From an uncultured delta proteobacterium (GTDB taxonomy: Bacteria > Desulfobacterota > Syntrophorhabdia > Syntrophorhabdales > Syntrophorhabdaceae): DNA of 23,657 nt. The notes under the pieces were generated by a model, which made no database searches, was not told the origin of the DNA, and saw nothing but the letters and a program-made list of their open reading frames with translations. The first letter of the stretch is position 1. Every line of letters starts with the position of its first letter. The stretch lies in the NCBI GenBank assembly GCA_903872255.1, contig CAIQJW010000032.1, forward strand, positions 1-23,657, written 5' to 3'. Of the stretch, positions 14,404 through 22,518 are shown in pieces. Made by a program: the position numbers and the translations under genes.

Positions 14404-15444
14404 ATGAACATCCGCGAACGATTGGAAGAACGGGAGACACAGATACTCTCGCCGTATGCGCAGAGAAGCGTTTCAACGCGCGGGAGAATGCGGTATGAAC
14501 CCGAATGTGATATCCGCCCGGCCTTTCAGCACGACCGGGACCGGATAACACACAGCAAATCTTTCAGGCGGCTAAAGTATAAGACCCAGGTGTTCCTTTC
14601 GCCCGGGGACCATTATCGGACTCGCATGACGCATACGCTCGAGGTATCGCAGATCGCGCGGACGATCGGCAGGGCTTTATCGCTTAACGAAGACCTCGTC
14701 GAGGCGATCGCGCTCGGGCATGATCTCGGTCATACGCCCTTCGGGCATTCCGGCGAAGAGGTCCTCAACAGGCTTTACCCTGACGGCTTCCGGCATTACG
14801 AACAAAGCCTCAGGGTCGTTGATCTCCTGGAGAAGGATGGGCAGGGGCTCAACCTGACGCACGAGGTCCGGGACGGCATTGTCAAGCATTCGAAGGGCAA
14901 AGGCGATATATTGATCAATGACGACAAAGAAAAACCCCTGACCAAGGAAGCTGAGATCGTCCGGATAGCTGATATCATTGCATACATAAATCATGACATC
15001 GACGACGCCATCCGGGGAAACGTGATATGTGAAGATGACATTCCGGGCCATTTGCGGGACCGTCTCGGTCATACGGTTTCGAACCGTATAGATACAATGG
15101 TGCGCGGCGTCATCTCGAGCACGCTGGAGAATGGCACTATGCAGATGGGCTGCGGCGCCGAACTGGAATTGTATATGGTTGAGATGCGCAGCTTTCTTTA
15201 CGAACGTGTTTACGACAGCCCTGTCGTCCATTCCGATTTCATCAAGTGCTCGAAGATAGTCGAGGACCTTTACGATTTTTTCCTTCGGAACCCGGATATC
15301 TATCTGAAAGAGACAGGCCATGATGATTTTTACGATGATCCGGTTGCCTGCGTGCGGGATTTTATCGCCGGCATGACTGACCGGTATGCATTCAGTCTTT
15401 TTGAAAAACTTTTCCTGCCGATGCCCTGGAGCATTCCGGTATAA
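14404..15444 (+). CDS. dgt: Deoxyguanosinetriphosphate triphosphohydrolase-like HD protein
   Basis: This HD-domain hydrolase would cleave dNTPs to nucleoside and triphosphate, limiting or balancing the dNTP pool. The 346-residue product has the metal ligands H77 (THTLEV), H106-D107 (LGHDLGH) and D190 (RIADIIAY), plus the family signatures SKSFRRLKYKTQV, HYRTRMTHTLEV and GHTPFGHSGE. It matches the shorter dGTPase-like group (about 330-380 aa) rather than 505-residue E. coli Dgt, so substrate specificity is uncertain. I chose ATG 14404, since homologues start close to a RERLEERE segment; a TTG at 14389 is the only earlier option. There is no strong ribosome-binding site. It leads the rightward gene run and is followed by valS after 69 bases. 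Confidence 0.88.
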   Translation: MNIRERLEERETQILSPYAQRSVSTRGRMRYEPECDIRPAFQHDRDRITHSKSFRRLKYKTQVFLSPGDHYRTRMTHTLEVSQIARTIGRALSLNEDLVEAIALGHDLGHTPFGHSGEEVLNRLYPDGFRHYEQSLRVVDLLEKDGQGLNLTHEVRDGIVKHSKGKGDILINDDKEKPLTKEAEIVRIADIIAYINHDIDDAIRGNVICEDDIPGHLRDRLGHTVSNRIDTMVRGVISSTLENGTMQMGCGAELELYMVEMRSFLYERVYDSPVVHSDFIKCSKIVEDLYDFFLRNPDIYLKETGHDDFYDDPVACVRDFIAGMTDRYAFSLFEKLFLPMPWSIPV

Positions 15445-15513
15445 GGAAGGCGAAATATAATTCATATGGCCATCAAATACGATTGATCGGTACATTGCAA
15501 GGGAGCACAGCTA

Positions 15514-18147
15514 ATGATGGACAAGGTTTACGATCCCCACAGCATCGAAAAGAAATGGTATGCCAACTGGCTGGAGAAGGGATATTTTACCGCACAAAAC
15601 GATACATCGAAGGGATATTTTTCCATGGTCATTCCTCCCCCGAACGTAACGGGGTCCCTTCATATGGGCCATGCCCTCAACAATACCCTCCAGGACATTG
15701 TCACGCGCTATTTCCGCATGTGCGGGGTAAATTCACTGTGGCTCCCGGGGACTGACCACGCCGGCATAGCGACCCAGAATGTCGTCGAACGCGAACTTGC
15801 AAAGGAAGGGACCGACCGCGAAGCCCTCGGCAGGGAACAATTCATCGAGCGCGTCTGGCAATGGAAAAAACAGTCGGGCGGCACCATCATCGAACAGCTC
15901 AAAAGGCTTGGCGCTTCCTGCGACTGGTCGCGCGAGCGGTTCACGATGGACGAAGGCTTAACCCGCGCCGTCCGTGAGGTCTTTGTGAGGCTCTACAACG
16001 AAGGCCTCATTTACCGGGACAATTACATAATAAACTGGTGCCCGCGATGCAAAACCGCCCTGTCCGACCTTGAAGCCGAACACGAGGACACCGAGGGCCA
16101 TCTCTATTACATTCATTATCCGCTGGCATCCGGCGGGGGATACCTCACCGTCGCGACAACCCGTCCGGAGACGATGCTGGGCGACACGGCGGTTGCCGTA
16201 AATCCGGAAGACCCGCGCTACGGCAAATATGTCGGCCAGAACGTGGTCCTTCCCATAGTCAATAAAGAGATCCCGATCGTCGGGGATTCATACGTCGATG
16301 TCAAATTCGGCACCGGCGCACTGAAGGTGACGCCGGCCCACGACCTCAACGACTTCGAGATAATGAAAAGGCACGACCTGGAATTGATCAAGGTGATCGA
16401 CGAAGACGGCAACATGAACGAGAACGCACTCCATTACCGGGGGACGGACAGGTTCGAGTGCCGGAAGAAAATTGTCGAGGAACTGGACGAAAAAGGATAC
16501 CTCGAAAAAGTAGAACCGTACGCGATGGGCGTTGGTAAATGCTACCGCTGCAAGACTGTCGTCGAGCCGTATCTTTCGCTGCAATGGTTCCTCAGGATGC
16601 GGCCGCTCGCCGAACCGGCGATGGAGGCGGTGCGCCAGCACAGGGTCCGCATTATCCCGGAGATGTGGGAAAAGGTCTATTTCGAATGGATGGAAAATAT
16701 CAGGGATTGGTGCATCTCGCGGCAGATCTGGTGGGGACACCGGATACCCGTATGGCACTGCACCAAGTGCAACGAAATGGTCGTTTCGGTTGAGGACCCT
16801 ACCGAATGCCCGAAATGCGGCGGCGTCCTTCGCCAGGAATCGGACGTCCTCGACACGTGGTTCTCTTCCGCGCTGTGGCCTTTCAGTACCCTCGGCTGGC
16901 CTGACAAGACCCCGGACCTCGAGCAGTTTTATCCAACGTCGCTCCTCATAACGGGATTCGACATCCTCTTTTTCTGGGTTGCACGTATGATCATGATGGG
17001 GCTTAAATTCATGGGCGACGTCCCGTTCAGGGATGTCTACATCCACGCCCTCGTCCGTGATGCCGACGGCAAGAAGATGAGCAAGTCGAAGGGGAATGTA
17101 ATCGACCCCCTGATCATTATCGACGAATACGGAACAGACGCATTCCGTTTCACACTGACAATGCTTGCCGCCCAGGGCCGCGACGTTCTTCTGTCAGAGG
17201 AACGTATAGAAGGCTGCCGCAATTTTATAAACAAGATCTGGAATGCCTCGAAGCTGTCCCTTTTGTTTCTCGCGGATGAGAAGCCCGCGCATTCCGGAAA
17301 AGGATCGGCCTTTTTGCCCGACCGATGGATACGGTCCCGGACCCAGCGTGTCATCAACGAGGTCCGTGAAAGCATTACATCATACCGCTTTAACGAGGCC
17401 GCGAATTCTCTGTACAGCTTCGTCTGGCATGAATATTGTGACTGGTACCTGGAATTGATAAAACCGAACCTTTACGGAAAGGTCGACCGGTTTGACAACG
17501 AAGCGACAAAAGGCGCGCTCCTTGGCACACTTCAGGACATACTCAAGCTTCTCCATCCGATAACTCCCTTCGTCACGGAAGAGATATACCAGAGGCTTCC
17601 CGGCAATGACGGATCGAGTATCATGATGTCCCCGTTCCCGGCCGTCAATGAGGCGGAGATAGATGCCGAGGGCGAAAAGATGATGGAGACGATCATGGGC
17701 ATTGTCGATGTGATCCGGAACATCCGCGGCGAAACAGGCATTGCCCCGAATATCCGCATCGAGGCGATGATCCGGGCATACGGCGACGAGGCCTTTCTCA
17801 AAGACTACGGATACTACATAATGGAGCTCGGCAAGGTTGAGCATCTTTCCTTTATTGACGGTACGTCACCGGAGCATTGCGCCGTCGGCGTCTATAAGAA
17901 TATAGAGGTTTTCGTTCCGCTCAAAGACCTTATCGATGTTGCAAAAGAACTGGGCCGGATACAAAAAGAGCTTGCAAAAATAGAAGAGGACAGTGAAAAA
18001 ATAATAAAAAAGCTTAGGAACGAGGCATTCAGGCAGAAGGCTCCGCCTGAGGTCATTGCCAAGAACGAAGCGCAGTACACCGAACTTGCTGCCAGGAGAG
18101 AAAAATTGATGGTGGGCAAGGGGGTCCTTGAAAACCTTTCGAGGTAA
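15514..18147 (+). CDS. valS: Valyl-tRNA synthetase
   Basis: ValS charges tRNA-Val and edits misactivated threonine. The 877-residue class I synthetase has HMGH (50-53, the HIGH motif, in PPPNVTGSLHMGH) and KMSKS at 521-525. The CP1 editing domain (about 190-340) contains TTRPETMLGDTAVAVNP. Cysteine pairs of zinc-ribbon type are visible: WCPRC, CYRC, CTKC and CPKC. A long C-terminal coiled-coil arm (about 815-877) packs on tRNA. Adjacent ATG codons at 15514 and 15517 are possible starts; AAGGGAG (15499-15505) favours 15514. A TATAAT at 15456-15461 without a good -35 may give an internal promoter. Stop and next start are nearly contiguous, so the downstream DUF294 gene is probably co-translated. 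Confidence 0.95.
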   Translation: MMDKVYDPHSIEKKWYANWLEKGYFTAQNDTSKGYFSMVIPPPNVTGSLHMGHALNNTLQDIVTRYFRMCGVNSLWLPGTDHAGIATQNVVERELAKEGTDREALGREQFIERVWQWKKQSGGTIIEQLKRLGASCDWSRERFTMDEGLTRAVREVFVRLYNEGLIYRDNYIINWCPRCKTALSDLEAEHEDTEGHLYYIHYPLASGGGYLTVATTRPETMLGDTAVAVNPEDPRYGKYVGQNVVLPIVNKEIPIVGDSYVDVKFGTGALKVTPAHDLNDFEIMKRHDLELIKVIDEDGNMNENALHYRGTDRFECRKKIVEELDEKGYLEKVEPYAMGVGKCYRCKTVVEPYLSLQWFLRMRPLAEPAMEAVRQHRVRIIPEMWEKVYFEWMENIRDWCISRQIWWGHRIPVWHCTKCNEMVVSVEDPTECPKCGGVLRQESDVLDTWFSSALWPFSTLGWPDKTPDLEQFYPTSLLITGFDILFFWVARMIMMGLKFMGDVPFRDVYIHALVRDADGKKMSKSKGNVIDPLIIIDEYGTDAFRFTLTMLAAQGRDVLLSEERIEGCRNFINKIWNASKLSLLFLADEKPAHSGKGSAFLPDRWIRSRTQRVINEVRESITSYRFNEAANSLYSFVWHEYCDWYLELIKPNLYGKVDRFDNEATKGALLGTLQDILKLLHPITPFVTEEIYQRLPGNDGSSIMMSPFPAVNEAEIDAEGEKMMETIMGIVDVIRNIRGETGIAPNIRIEAMIRAYGDEAFLKDYGYYIMELGKVEHLSFIDGTSPEHCAVGVYKNIEVFVPLKDLIDVAKELGRIQKELAKIEEDSEKIIKKLRNEAFRQKAPPEVIAKNEAQYTELAARREKLMVGKGVLENLSR

Positions 18148-18150
18148 TTG

Positions 18151-19431
18151 ATGCCGTTAAATTTTTCCCTGATCGAATCTTTCATCGCCGAGCATCAGGA
18201 GGATATGAAAAACAAGGCAATGCCGCGCCTCGAGCGCTACCGCATTCTTTCAGAACTGGGTAATGCATTGCAGACGGCGCTGAAGGATTACGAGGTCTTC
18301 GAAGCCGAACTGCACAACCTCGTCATCGATATCGTAAACAACACCACATCGTACGAGACGCTGGGCGAGTGCCATCAACGGGCAGTTGCCGGTGTCGAGA
18401 ATTTCTTCCTCGAAGAGGACACGGTCGTCGATGTCCATGACCTGTTCCGCATCATACGCGACAGGATCGCTATACGCGTATTGGAACTTGTAGAAAACGA
18501 AATGGCTGAAGAAGGCCTCGGGAAGCCTCCCGTAGACTACGTTTGGGCGGGCCTCGGCAGTGAAGGCCGGGATGAACAGACATTGGTAACGGACCAGGAC
18601 AATATGCTCATCTACGACGAGCGGGATGATTCTTTTGCATCCGACGAGCTGAAAAAGCTGCATTCCGAAATAGACGGCACGTCATCGTCCAAAACGCTTG
18701 TCGACGCGTACTTTGAGATGTTCGCTCTAAAGGCCTCCGAGCGCCTCAATGATGTCGGATTCGATAAGTGCAAGGGCGGGGTCATGCCTGTCAATGAGCG
18801 CTGGCGGGGCTCGATGACCGATTGGAAGAAAAGGATCGAGGAGCGCTTCACCCGCGATACCGGGATATTCGAACCGCTAGATGTCATTATCCTGACCGAT
18901 GCGCGGACGGTCAAAGGCGACAGGAAACTGCTCGACGATTTTATGAGCTATTTTTTCTCGATGCTGACAAATAACAACAGCTTTATGAAGGAGTTCATTC
19001 AATCGGCTGTCCTTATGCCAAGCGCACTGACATTTTTCGGCGGGTTCAAGGTGGAGAAGGAAGGCGAAAACAAGGACAAGTTCAATATCAAAGTCCTCGG
19101 CTGGTCCCCGCTTATATTATCCGTACGGATGCTTTCTCTTTCCAACGGCATATTTGAAACAAATACCTTGAAACGTATCTCAATACTCAGGGAACGCAAC
19201 ATAATAAAGAAAGAAATGGAAAATGCCCTTACGGATGCTTATTTTACATTCGTTCGGTACAGGATCATAAATCAAATGAATTCTCGGGACGAAGGCGGCA
19301 AAAACTCGAACTTCTTGCGGCCCGACATGTTGGGCCCAGACGAACAGGACCGGTTAAGACGGGCCATGAAATCCGTAGAATCCTTTCAGAAATTCATTCA
19401 GGAAACGCTGCTCTTCGGACAGCCAGTATAA
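18151..19431 (+). CDS. DUF294-type putative nucleotidyltransferase
   Basis: The 426-residue protein has an N-terminal helical region (1-120) and a GlnD-like nucleotidyltransferase core. Its motif is GLGSEGRDEQTLVTDQDN (about 134-151), in which G136-S137 and D148/D150 match the GS...DxD metal-binding pattern. A helical C-terminal half resembles the DUF294_C domain. In many bacteria this pair of domains is fused behind cyclic-nucleotide-binding and CBS domains in one polypeptide. Here both sensory modules are absent, but a free CBS pair is encoded 10 bases downstream. The target is unknown; by analogy with GlnD a protein may be nucleotidylylated. ATG 18151 is preferred (GAGG six bases upstream) over TTG 18148, which directly follows the valS stop. 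Confidence 0.85.
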   Translation: MPLNFSLIESFIAEHQEDMKNKAMPRLERYRILSELGNALQTALKDYEVFEAELHNLVIDIVNNTTSYETLGECHQRAVAGVENFFLEEDTVVDVHDLFRIIRDRIAIRVLELVENEMAEEGLGKPPVDYVWAGLGSEGRDEQTLVTDQDNMLIYDERDDSFASDELKKLHSEIDGTSSSKTLVDAYFEMFALKASERLNDVGFDKCKGGVMPVNERWRGSMTDWKKRIEERFTRDTGIFEPLDVIILTDARTVKGDRKLLDDFMSYFFSMLTNNNSFMKEFIQSAVLMPSALTFFGGFKVEKEGENKDKFNIKVLGWSPLILSVRMLSLSNGIFETNTLKRISILRERNIIKKEMENALTDAYFTFVRYRIINQMNSRDEGGKNSNFLRPDMLGPDEQDRLRRAMKSVESFQKFIQETLLFGQPV

Positions 19432-19441
19432 GGGGGAAACG

Positions 19442-19813
19442 ATGAAAGTAGTGGAGCTCATGAACAAGAATGTGATAACCTGCCACCCATCGGAAACATT
19501 GAACATCATTATCAATAAGCTCGAATTATTTAAAATTGCGGGCATGCCGGTTGTCGACAAGGGCAAGCTTGTGGGCATAATCTCCCAGAGCGATATCCTC
19601 AAGGGCCTCAAGGCCGGTTCAATCGCCGATCAATCCGTAGCCGATGTAATGACACCAGACGTGATAACCGTACCGCCGACGGAGTCGGCAATTCTCGTCG
19701 CCAAATTGATGGTCGAAAAACACATCAACAGGATCCCTATCGTTGAAAGCGATAAGGTAGTGGGGATAGTGACGCGAGGGGACATAATAAAGGCAGTGGC
19801 GGAGTGCGGGTGA
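19442..19813 (+). CDS. CBS-domain pair protein
   Basis: The 123-residue protein is just two CBS motifs (about 5-58 and 66-120), a Bateman module that binds adenosine nucleotides such as AMP, ATP or SAM. Each half has the usual pattern: a V-x-D-V/E-M-T/N start, a short helix and a G-I-I/V-[ST]-[QR]-x-D-I end (GIISQSDI, GIVTRGDI). There is no other domain. It follows the DUF294 gene by 10 bases with GGGGGA as ribosome-binding site, so the two very likely act together, with this module as a detached sensor. The TGA stop lies in a GTGAAAT unit that is in 7-nt register with the following heptad array. Confidence 0.9.
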   Translation: MKVVELMNKNVITCHPSETLNIIINKLELFKIAGMPVVDKGKLVGIISQSDILKGLKAGSIADQSVADVMTPDVITVPPTESAILVAKLMVEKHINRIPIVESDKVVGIVTRGDIIKAVAECG

Positions 19814-19885
19814 AATAGAGGCCGTGAATCGTAAAGCGTAAAGTGTAAACAAATTGTTCTTAACGCTTTACGTTTCACGTTTCAC
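19810..19885. repeat. Composite heptad-repeat element 7 (between the CBS gene and gatC)
   Basis: The left arm begins at the CBS stop codon. GTGAAAT (19810), AGAGGCC, GTGAATC (19824), GTAAAGC, GTAAAGT and GTAAACA follow in unbroken 7-nt register. The right arm (19858-19885) has TCTTAAC, GCTTTAC and GTTTCAC twice. Left 19824-19843 pairs with right 19859-19878 at 18 of 20 positions around a 15-nt loop. This is the most compact example in the window. Confidence 0.9.
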
Positions 19886-19905
19886 GACCATTCAAGGAAG
19901 GACAT

Positions 19906-20202
19906 ATGAAGATAACCAAAGAAACAGTCGAATACGTGGCGCATCTTGCGAGGCTTAAGCTTGACCCGCAGGAAGTCGAGGCCTATACGCTCCAGATCGA
20001 CAAGATCCTCGAATACATGGAATCGCTCAACAGCCTGAACACGGATAATGTGGAACCGACAACCCACCCGGTACCGGTTGCCTGTGTTATGAGGGATGAT
20101 ATCGCGAAGCCATCGTTTGCGGCGGAAGAATCGGTCGGAAACGCGCCCCAGCGAATAGACACGTTCTTTAAGGTGCCGCCGATAATGGAGCAGGAACCGT
20201 AA
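19906..20202 (+). CDS. gatC: Glutamyl/aspartyl-tRNA amidotransferase subunit C
   Basis: GatC is the small clamp subunit of GatCAB, which converts Glu-tRNA-Gln and Asp-tRNA-Asn to the amidated forms. The 98-residue product has the typical start KITKETVEYVAHLARLKL, a central EYMESLNSLNTDNVEPTTH and a C-terminal FKVPPIM. The length fits the family (about 95-100). The ATG has AAGGAAGG six bases upstream. gatA follows, but an 84-bp gap filled by a heptad hairpin separates them. gatB is not in the window. The TAA stop is part of the first GTAAAAC unit of that element. Confidence 0.95.
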   Translation: MKITKETVEYVAHLARLKLDPQEVEAYTLQIDKILEYMESLNSLNTDNVEPTTHPVPVACVMRDDIAKPSFAAEESVGNAPQRIDTFFKVPPIMEQEP

Positions 20203-20269
20203 AACGTGAATCGTAAATCGTAAAGAGTATTTTGCTTTTACTCATTACTATTTACGCTTTACGATTTCC
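20199..20269. repeat. Composite heptad-repeat element 8 (between gatC and gatA)
   Basis: GTAAAAC (containing the gatC stop TAA), GTGAATC, GTAAATC and GTAAAGA run in register from 20199 to 20226. After 8 nt the right arm (20235-20269) has CTTTTAC, TCATTAC, TATTTAC, GCTTTAC and GATTTCC. The arms are mutually complementary. The element ends just before the gatA ribosome-binding site. Confidence 0.9.
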
Positions 20270-20286
20270 GATAAAAGGGAGAGCAC

Positions 20287-21750
20287 GTGGACGAATTATT
20301 TGACCTGACAATAATTGAATTGCGCGAGATGCTGAAAAAGAAGGAGATCACGTCCTTAGAGCTTACCGAGTATTATCTCGGGCGCATCGGCCGGTACGAT
20401 GATGAGATCAAGGCATACTTGAGGCCCACGGAAGAGATCGCGCTCACAATGGCGAGGCAGGCCGATGAAAAGATAGCGCGCGGTGAAGAGGCCCCTCTTT
20501 TGGGCATACCGCTCGGTATAAAAGACATCCTGTGCACGAAGGGCATCGAGACAACCTGTGCGTCCAATATACTGAAAGGTTTTGTGCCGCCGTATGATGC
20601 AACGGTGATGAAGAAATTGCAGGATGCAGGGTATGTGCACCTGGGAAAGCTCAACATGGACGAGTTCGCTATGGGGTCCTCAACGGAGAATTCCGCGTTT
20701 CAGACCACGAGAAATCCTTGGGATACAACGCGCATCCCCGGCGGGTCAAGCGGCGGGTCCGCGGCAGCCGTTGCATCGGGGCTTTGCGCCGCATCGCTCG
20801 GTACGGACACGGGCGGCTCGATACGCCAACCTGCCGCACTTTGCGGCGTTATCGGAATGAAGCCGACATACGGCAGGGTGTCCCGGTACGGCCTTATCGC
20901 TTTTGCATCCTCCCTCGATCAGATCGGCCCGTTCTCGCGCAGCGTAAGGGATTGCGCGACAATGCTCAATGTCATCGCGGGGTACGACCCGATGGACTCG
21001 ACCTCGATCCCTCAAGCGGTACCTGACTATCATTCGTTCCTCGGCAAGGACCTTAAAGGGGTCAGGATCGGCATACCGGCCGAATACTCCATAGAGGGCA
21101 TCGAAGATGATGTCAAGAAGAACTATGAAGAAAATCTCCAGGTGTTCAAAGACCAGGGGGCGACGCTCGTAGACATCTCGCTGCCGCATACTGAGTACGC
21201 GGTAGCCACCTACTACATTATCTGTACGGCTGAAGCGTCATCCAACCTGGCGCGGTATGACGGCGTGAAATACGGCCTGCGCGAAGACGGCAAAGATATC
21301 ATCGACATGTACAAGAACACGCGCAACAAGGGTTTCGGGCAGGAGGTAAAGCGCAGGATAATTCTCGGGACATACGTCCTGTCTTCCGGTTATTACGACG
21401 CGTACTACCGCAAAGCCGGAAAGGTGCGTACCCTCATCAGGCAGGATTTTGACACGGCATTCGCATCATGCGATCTCATCGTCACGCCTGTTTCTCCGAC
21501 GACCGCATTCAAGGCCGGCGAACGCGTGGAAGATCCCCTGACGATGTACCTATCCGACATCTTCACCATACCTGTGAACCTGGCGGGGCTGCCCGGCATA
21601 TCCATCCCCGGCGGCTTCGATGGCAGCGGGTTACCGATAGGTCTGCATATAATCGGAAAACCCCTCGAAGAAGGCCCGATCCTTCAGGCAGCGTATGTTT
21701 TTGAATCGGTAAAAAAACTCCGGATCGTACCGGAGAGGCTGGAAAAATAG
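20287..21750 (+). CDS. gatA: Glutamyl/aspartyl-tRNA amidotransferase subunit A
   Basis: GatA is the amidase that releases ammonia from glutamine for tRNA-dependent amidation. The 487-residue product carries the amidase signature with the Ser-cisSer-Lys triad K79 (GIPLGIKDIL), S154 (PGGSSGGS) and S178 (TGGSIRQPA). These positions coincide with S. aureus GatA numbering. MKPTYGRVSRYGL and SLDQIGPF are typical substrate-pocket segments. The start is GTG at 20287 with GGGAG six bases upstream; no ATG is available near the conserved N-terminus. It follows gatC in the usual order, but gatB is not next: a DNA glycosylase gene follows, so gatB must lie elsewhere if GatCAB is complete. Unlike most genes here the stop is TAG, and the heptad array starts three bases later. 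Confidence 0.95.
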   Translation: MDELFDLTIIELREMLKKKEITSLELTEYYLGRIGRYDDEIKAYLRPTEEIALTMARQADEKIARGEEAPLLGIPLGIKDILCTKGIETTCASNILKGFVPPYDATVMKKLQDAGYVHLGKLNMDEFAMGSSTENSAFQTTRNPWDTTRIPGGSSGGSAAAVASGLCAASLGTDTGGSIRQPAALCGVIGMKPTYGRVSRYGLIAFASSLDQIGPFSRSVRDCATMLNVIAGYDPMDSTSIPQAVPDYHSFLGKDLKGVRIGIPAEYSIEGIEDDVKKNYEENLQVFKDQGATLVDISLPHTEYAVATYYIICTAEASSNLARYDGVKYGLREDGKDIIDMYKNTRNKGFGQEVKRRIILGTYVLSSGYYDAYYRKAGKVRTLIRQDFDTAFASCDLIVTPVSPTTAFKAGERVEDPLTMYLSDIFTIPVNLAGLPGISIPGGFDGSGLPIGLHIIGKPLEEGPILQAAYVFESVKKLRIVPERLEK

Positions 21751-21753
21751 AAC

Positions 21754-21846
21754 GTAAATCGTAAAACGTAAATCGTAAATCGTAAAACGCAATAGAAGAT
21801 ACATAGCAATGGAAATAGCTTTTACGATTTACGATTTACGATTTAC
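21754..21846. repeat. Composite heptad-repeat element 9 (between gatA and the DNA glycosylase gene)
   Basis: The left arm (21754-21788) has five in-register heptads, GTAAATC or GTAAAAC. The right arm (21819-21846) has CTTTTAC and GATTTAC three times. The 30-nt centre has no recognisable content. The right arm ends about 13 bases before the glycosylase start codon. Confidence 0.9.
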
Positions 21847-21859
21847 GAATGGTGAGGGA

Positions 21860-22486
21860 ATGGACATCAAAAAGGCAAAGGGATTGATGATCGCACTTAA
21901 GAACATGGGCGTCGATCAGTATATCGGTAGAGACAAGGACGGGCCTACCCTTGAAGGGCTTAAGAAGGTAGCCATGGACTGTGTCCGGTGCGGGCTTGCT
22001 GCGACGCGAAAGACAGTCGTCTTTGGCGAAGGCAGCCCGAAGGCCAACATAGTGTTCGTCGGTGAAGCGCCGGGTGAAGAAGAAGACAACCAGGGCCGTC
22101 CGTTTGTCGGCAGGGCAGGCAAACTGCTCGATCAGCTCATCGAGCGGATCGGTGTGAAAAGAAGCGACGTTTTTATCTGTAATGTCCTCAAGTGCCGTCC
22201 GCCGGACAACCGTGATCCCCAGCCGGACGAAATATCGTGCTGCAAGGAGTACCTACTTGCGCAGCTCGATATCATTCACCCGAGGGTCATATGCACCCTG
22301 GGACGCCATGCTTACAATACCCTCCTCGAAGTTGACGCCGCGATCACCAAGATCCGGGGAAAGATGACGACATTCCGGGGAATTCCGCTTTTGCCCACTT
22401 ATCATCCTTCCTATCTTCTGCGCAGTCAGAGCAAGATATCGGAGGCCTGGGAAGATATGGAAACCTTGAAGCAGTTCATAAAATGA
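21860..22486 (+). CDS. Family 4 uracil-DNA glycosylase
   Basis: This enzyme removes uracil from DNA arising by cytosine deamination, starting base-excision repair. The 208-residue product has motif GEAPGEEED (68-76), the FVGRAG segment and HPSYLLR (182-188). The family 4 [4Fe-4S] cysteines are C41 and C44 (MDCVRCGL), then C128 and C145 separated by 16 residues. The last residues of a typical family 4 enzyme are present. I chose the ATG at 21860. The frame is open from ATG 21809, but the extra 17 residues come from the heptad repeat (YDLRFT) and would be an artefact. The GGTGAGGG upstream overlaps the start closely, so the start has some uncertainty. The UbiA gene follows after 32 bases. Confidence 0.9.
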   Translation: MDIKKAKGLMIALKNMGVDQYIGRDKDGPTLEGLKKVAMDCVRCGLAATRKTVVFGEGSPKANIVFVGEAPGEEEDNQGRPFVGRAGKLLDQLIERIGVKRSDVFICNVLKCRPPDNRDPQPDEISCCKEYLLAQLDIIHPRVICTLGRHAYNTLLEVDAAITKIRGKMTTFRGIPLLPTYHPSYLLRSQSKISEAWEDMETLKQFIK

Positions 22487-22518
22487 CCGCGACCGCATAA
22501 AGTTGAGGAGAGACAAAA

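Noticed and set aside
14677..15495. 272-codon open frame antisense to dgt
   Set aside because: It lies opposite a clear dGTPase-like gene and shows no recognisable domain. It is a shadow of codon bias.
16288..17046. 252-codon open frame antisense to valS
   Set aside because: Complementary to the editing and catalytic regions of ValS, with low-complexity Asp/Val/Phe-rich content.
21809..21859. Upstream start for the uracil-DNA glycosylase
   Set aside because: The extra 17 residues are translated from heptad repeats and have no place in family 4 enzymes.
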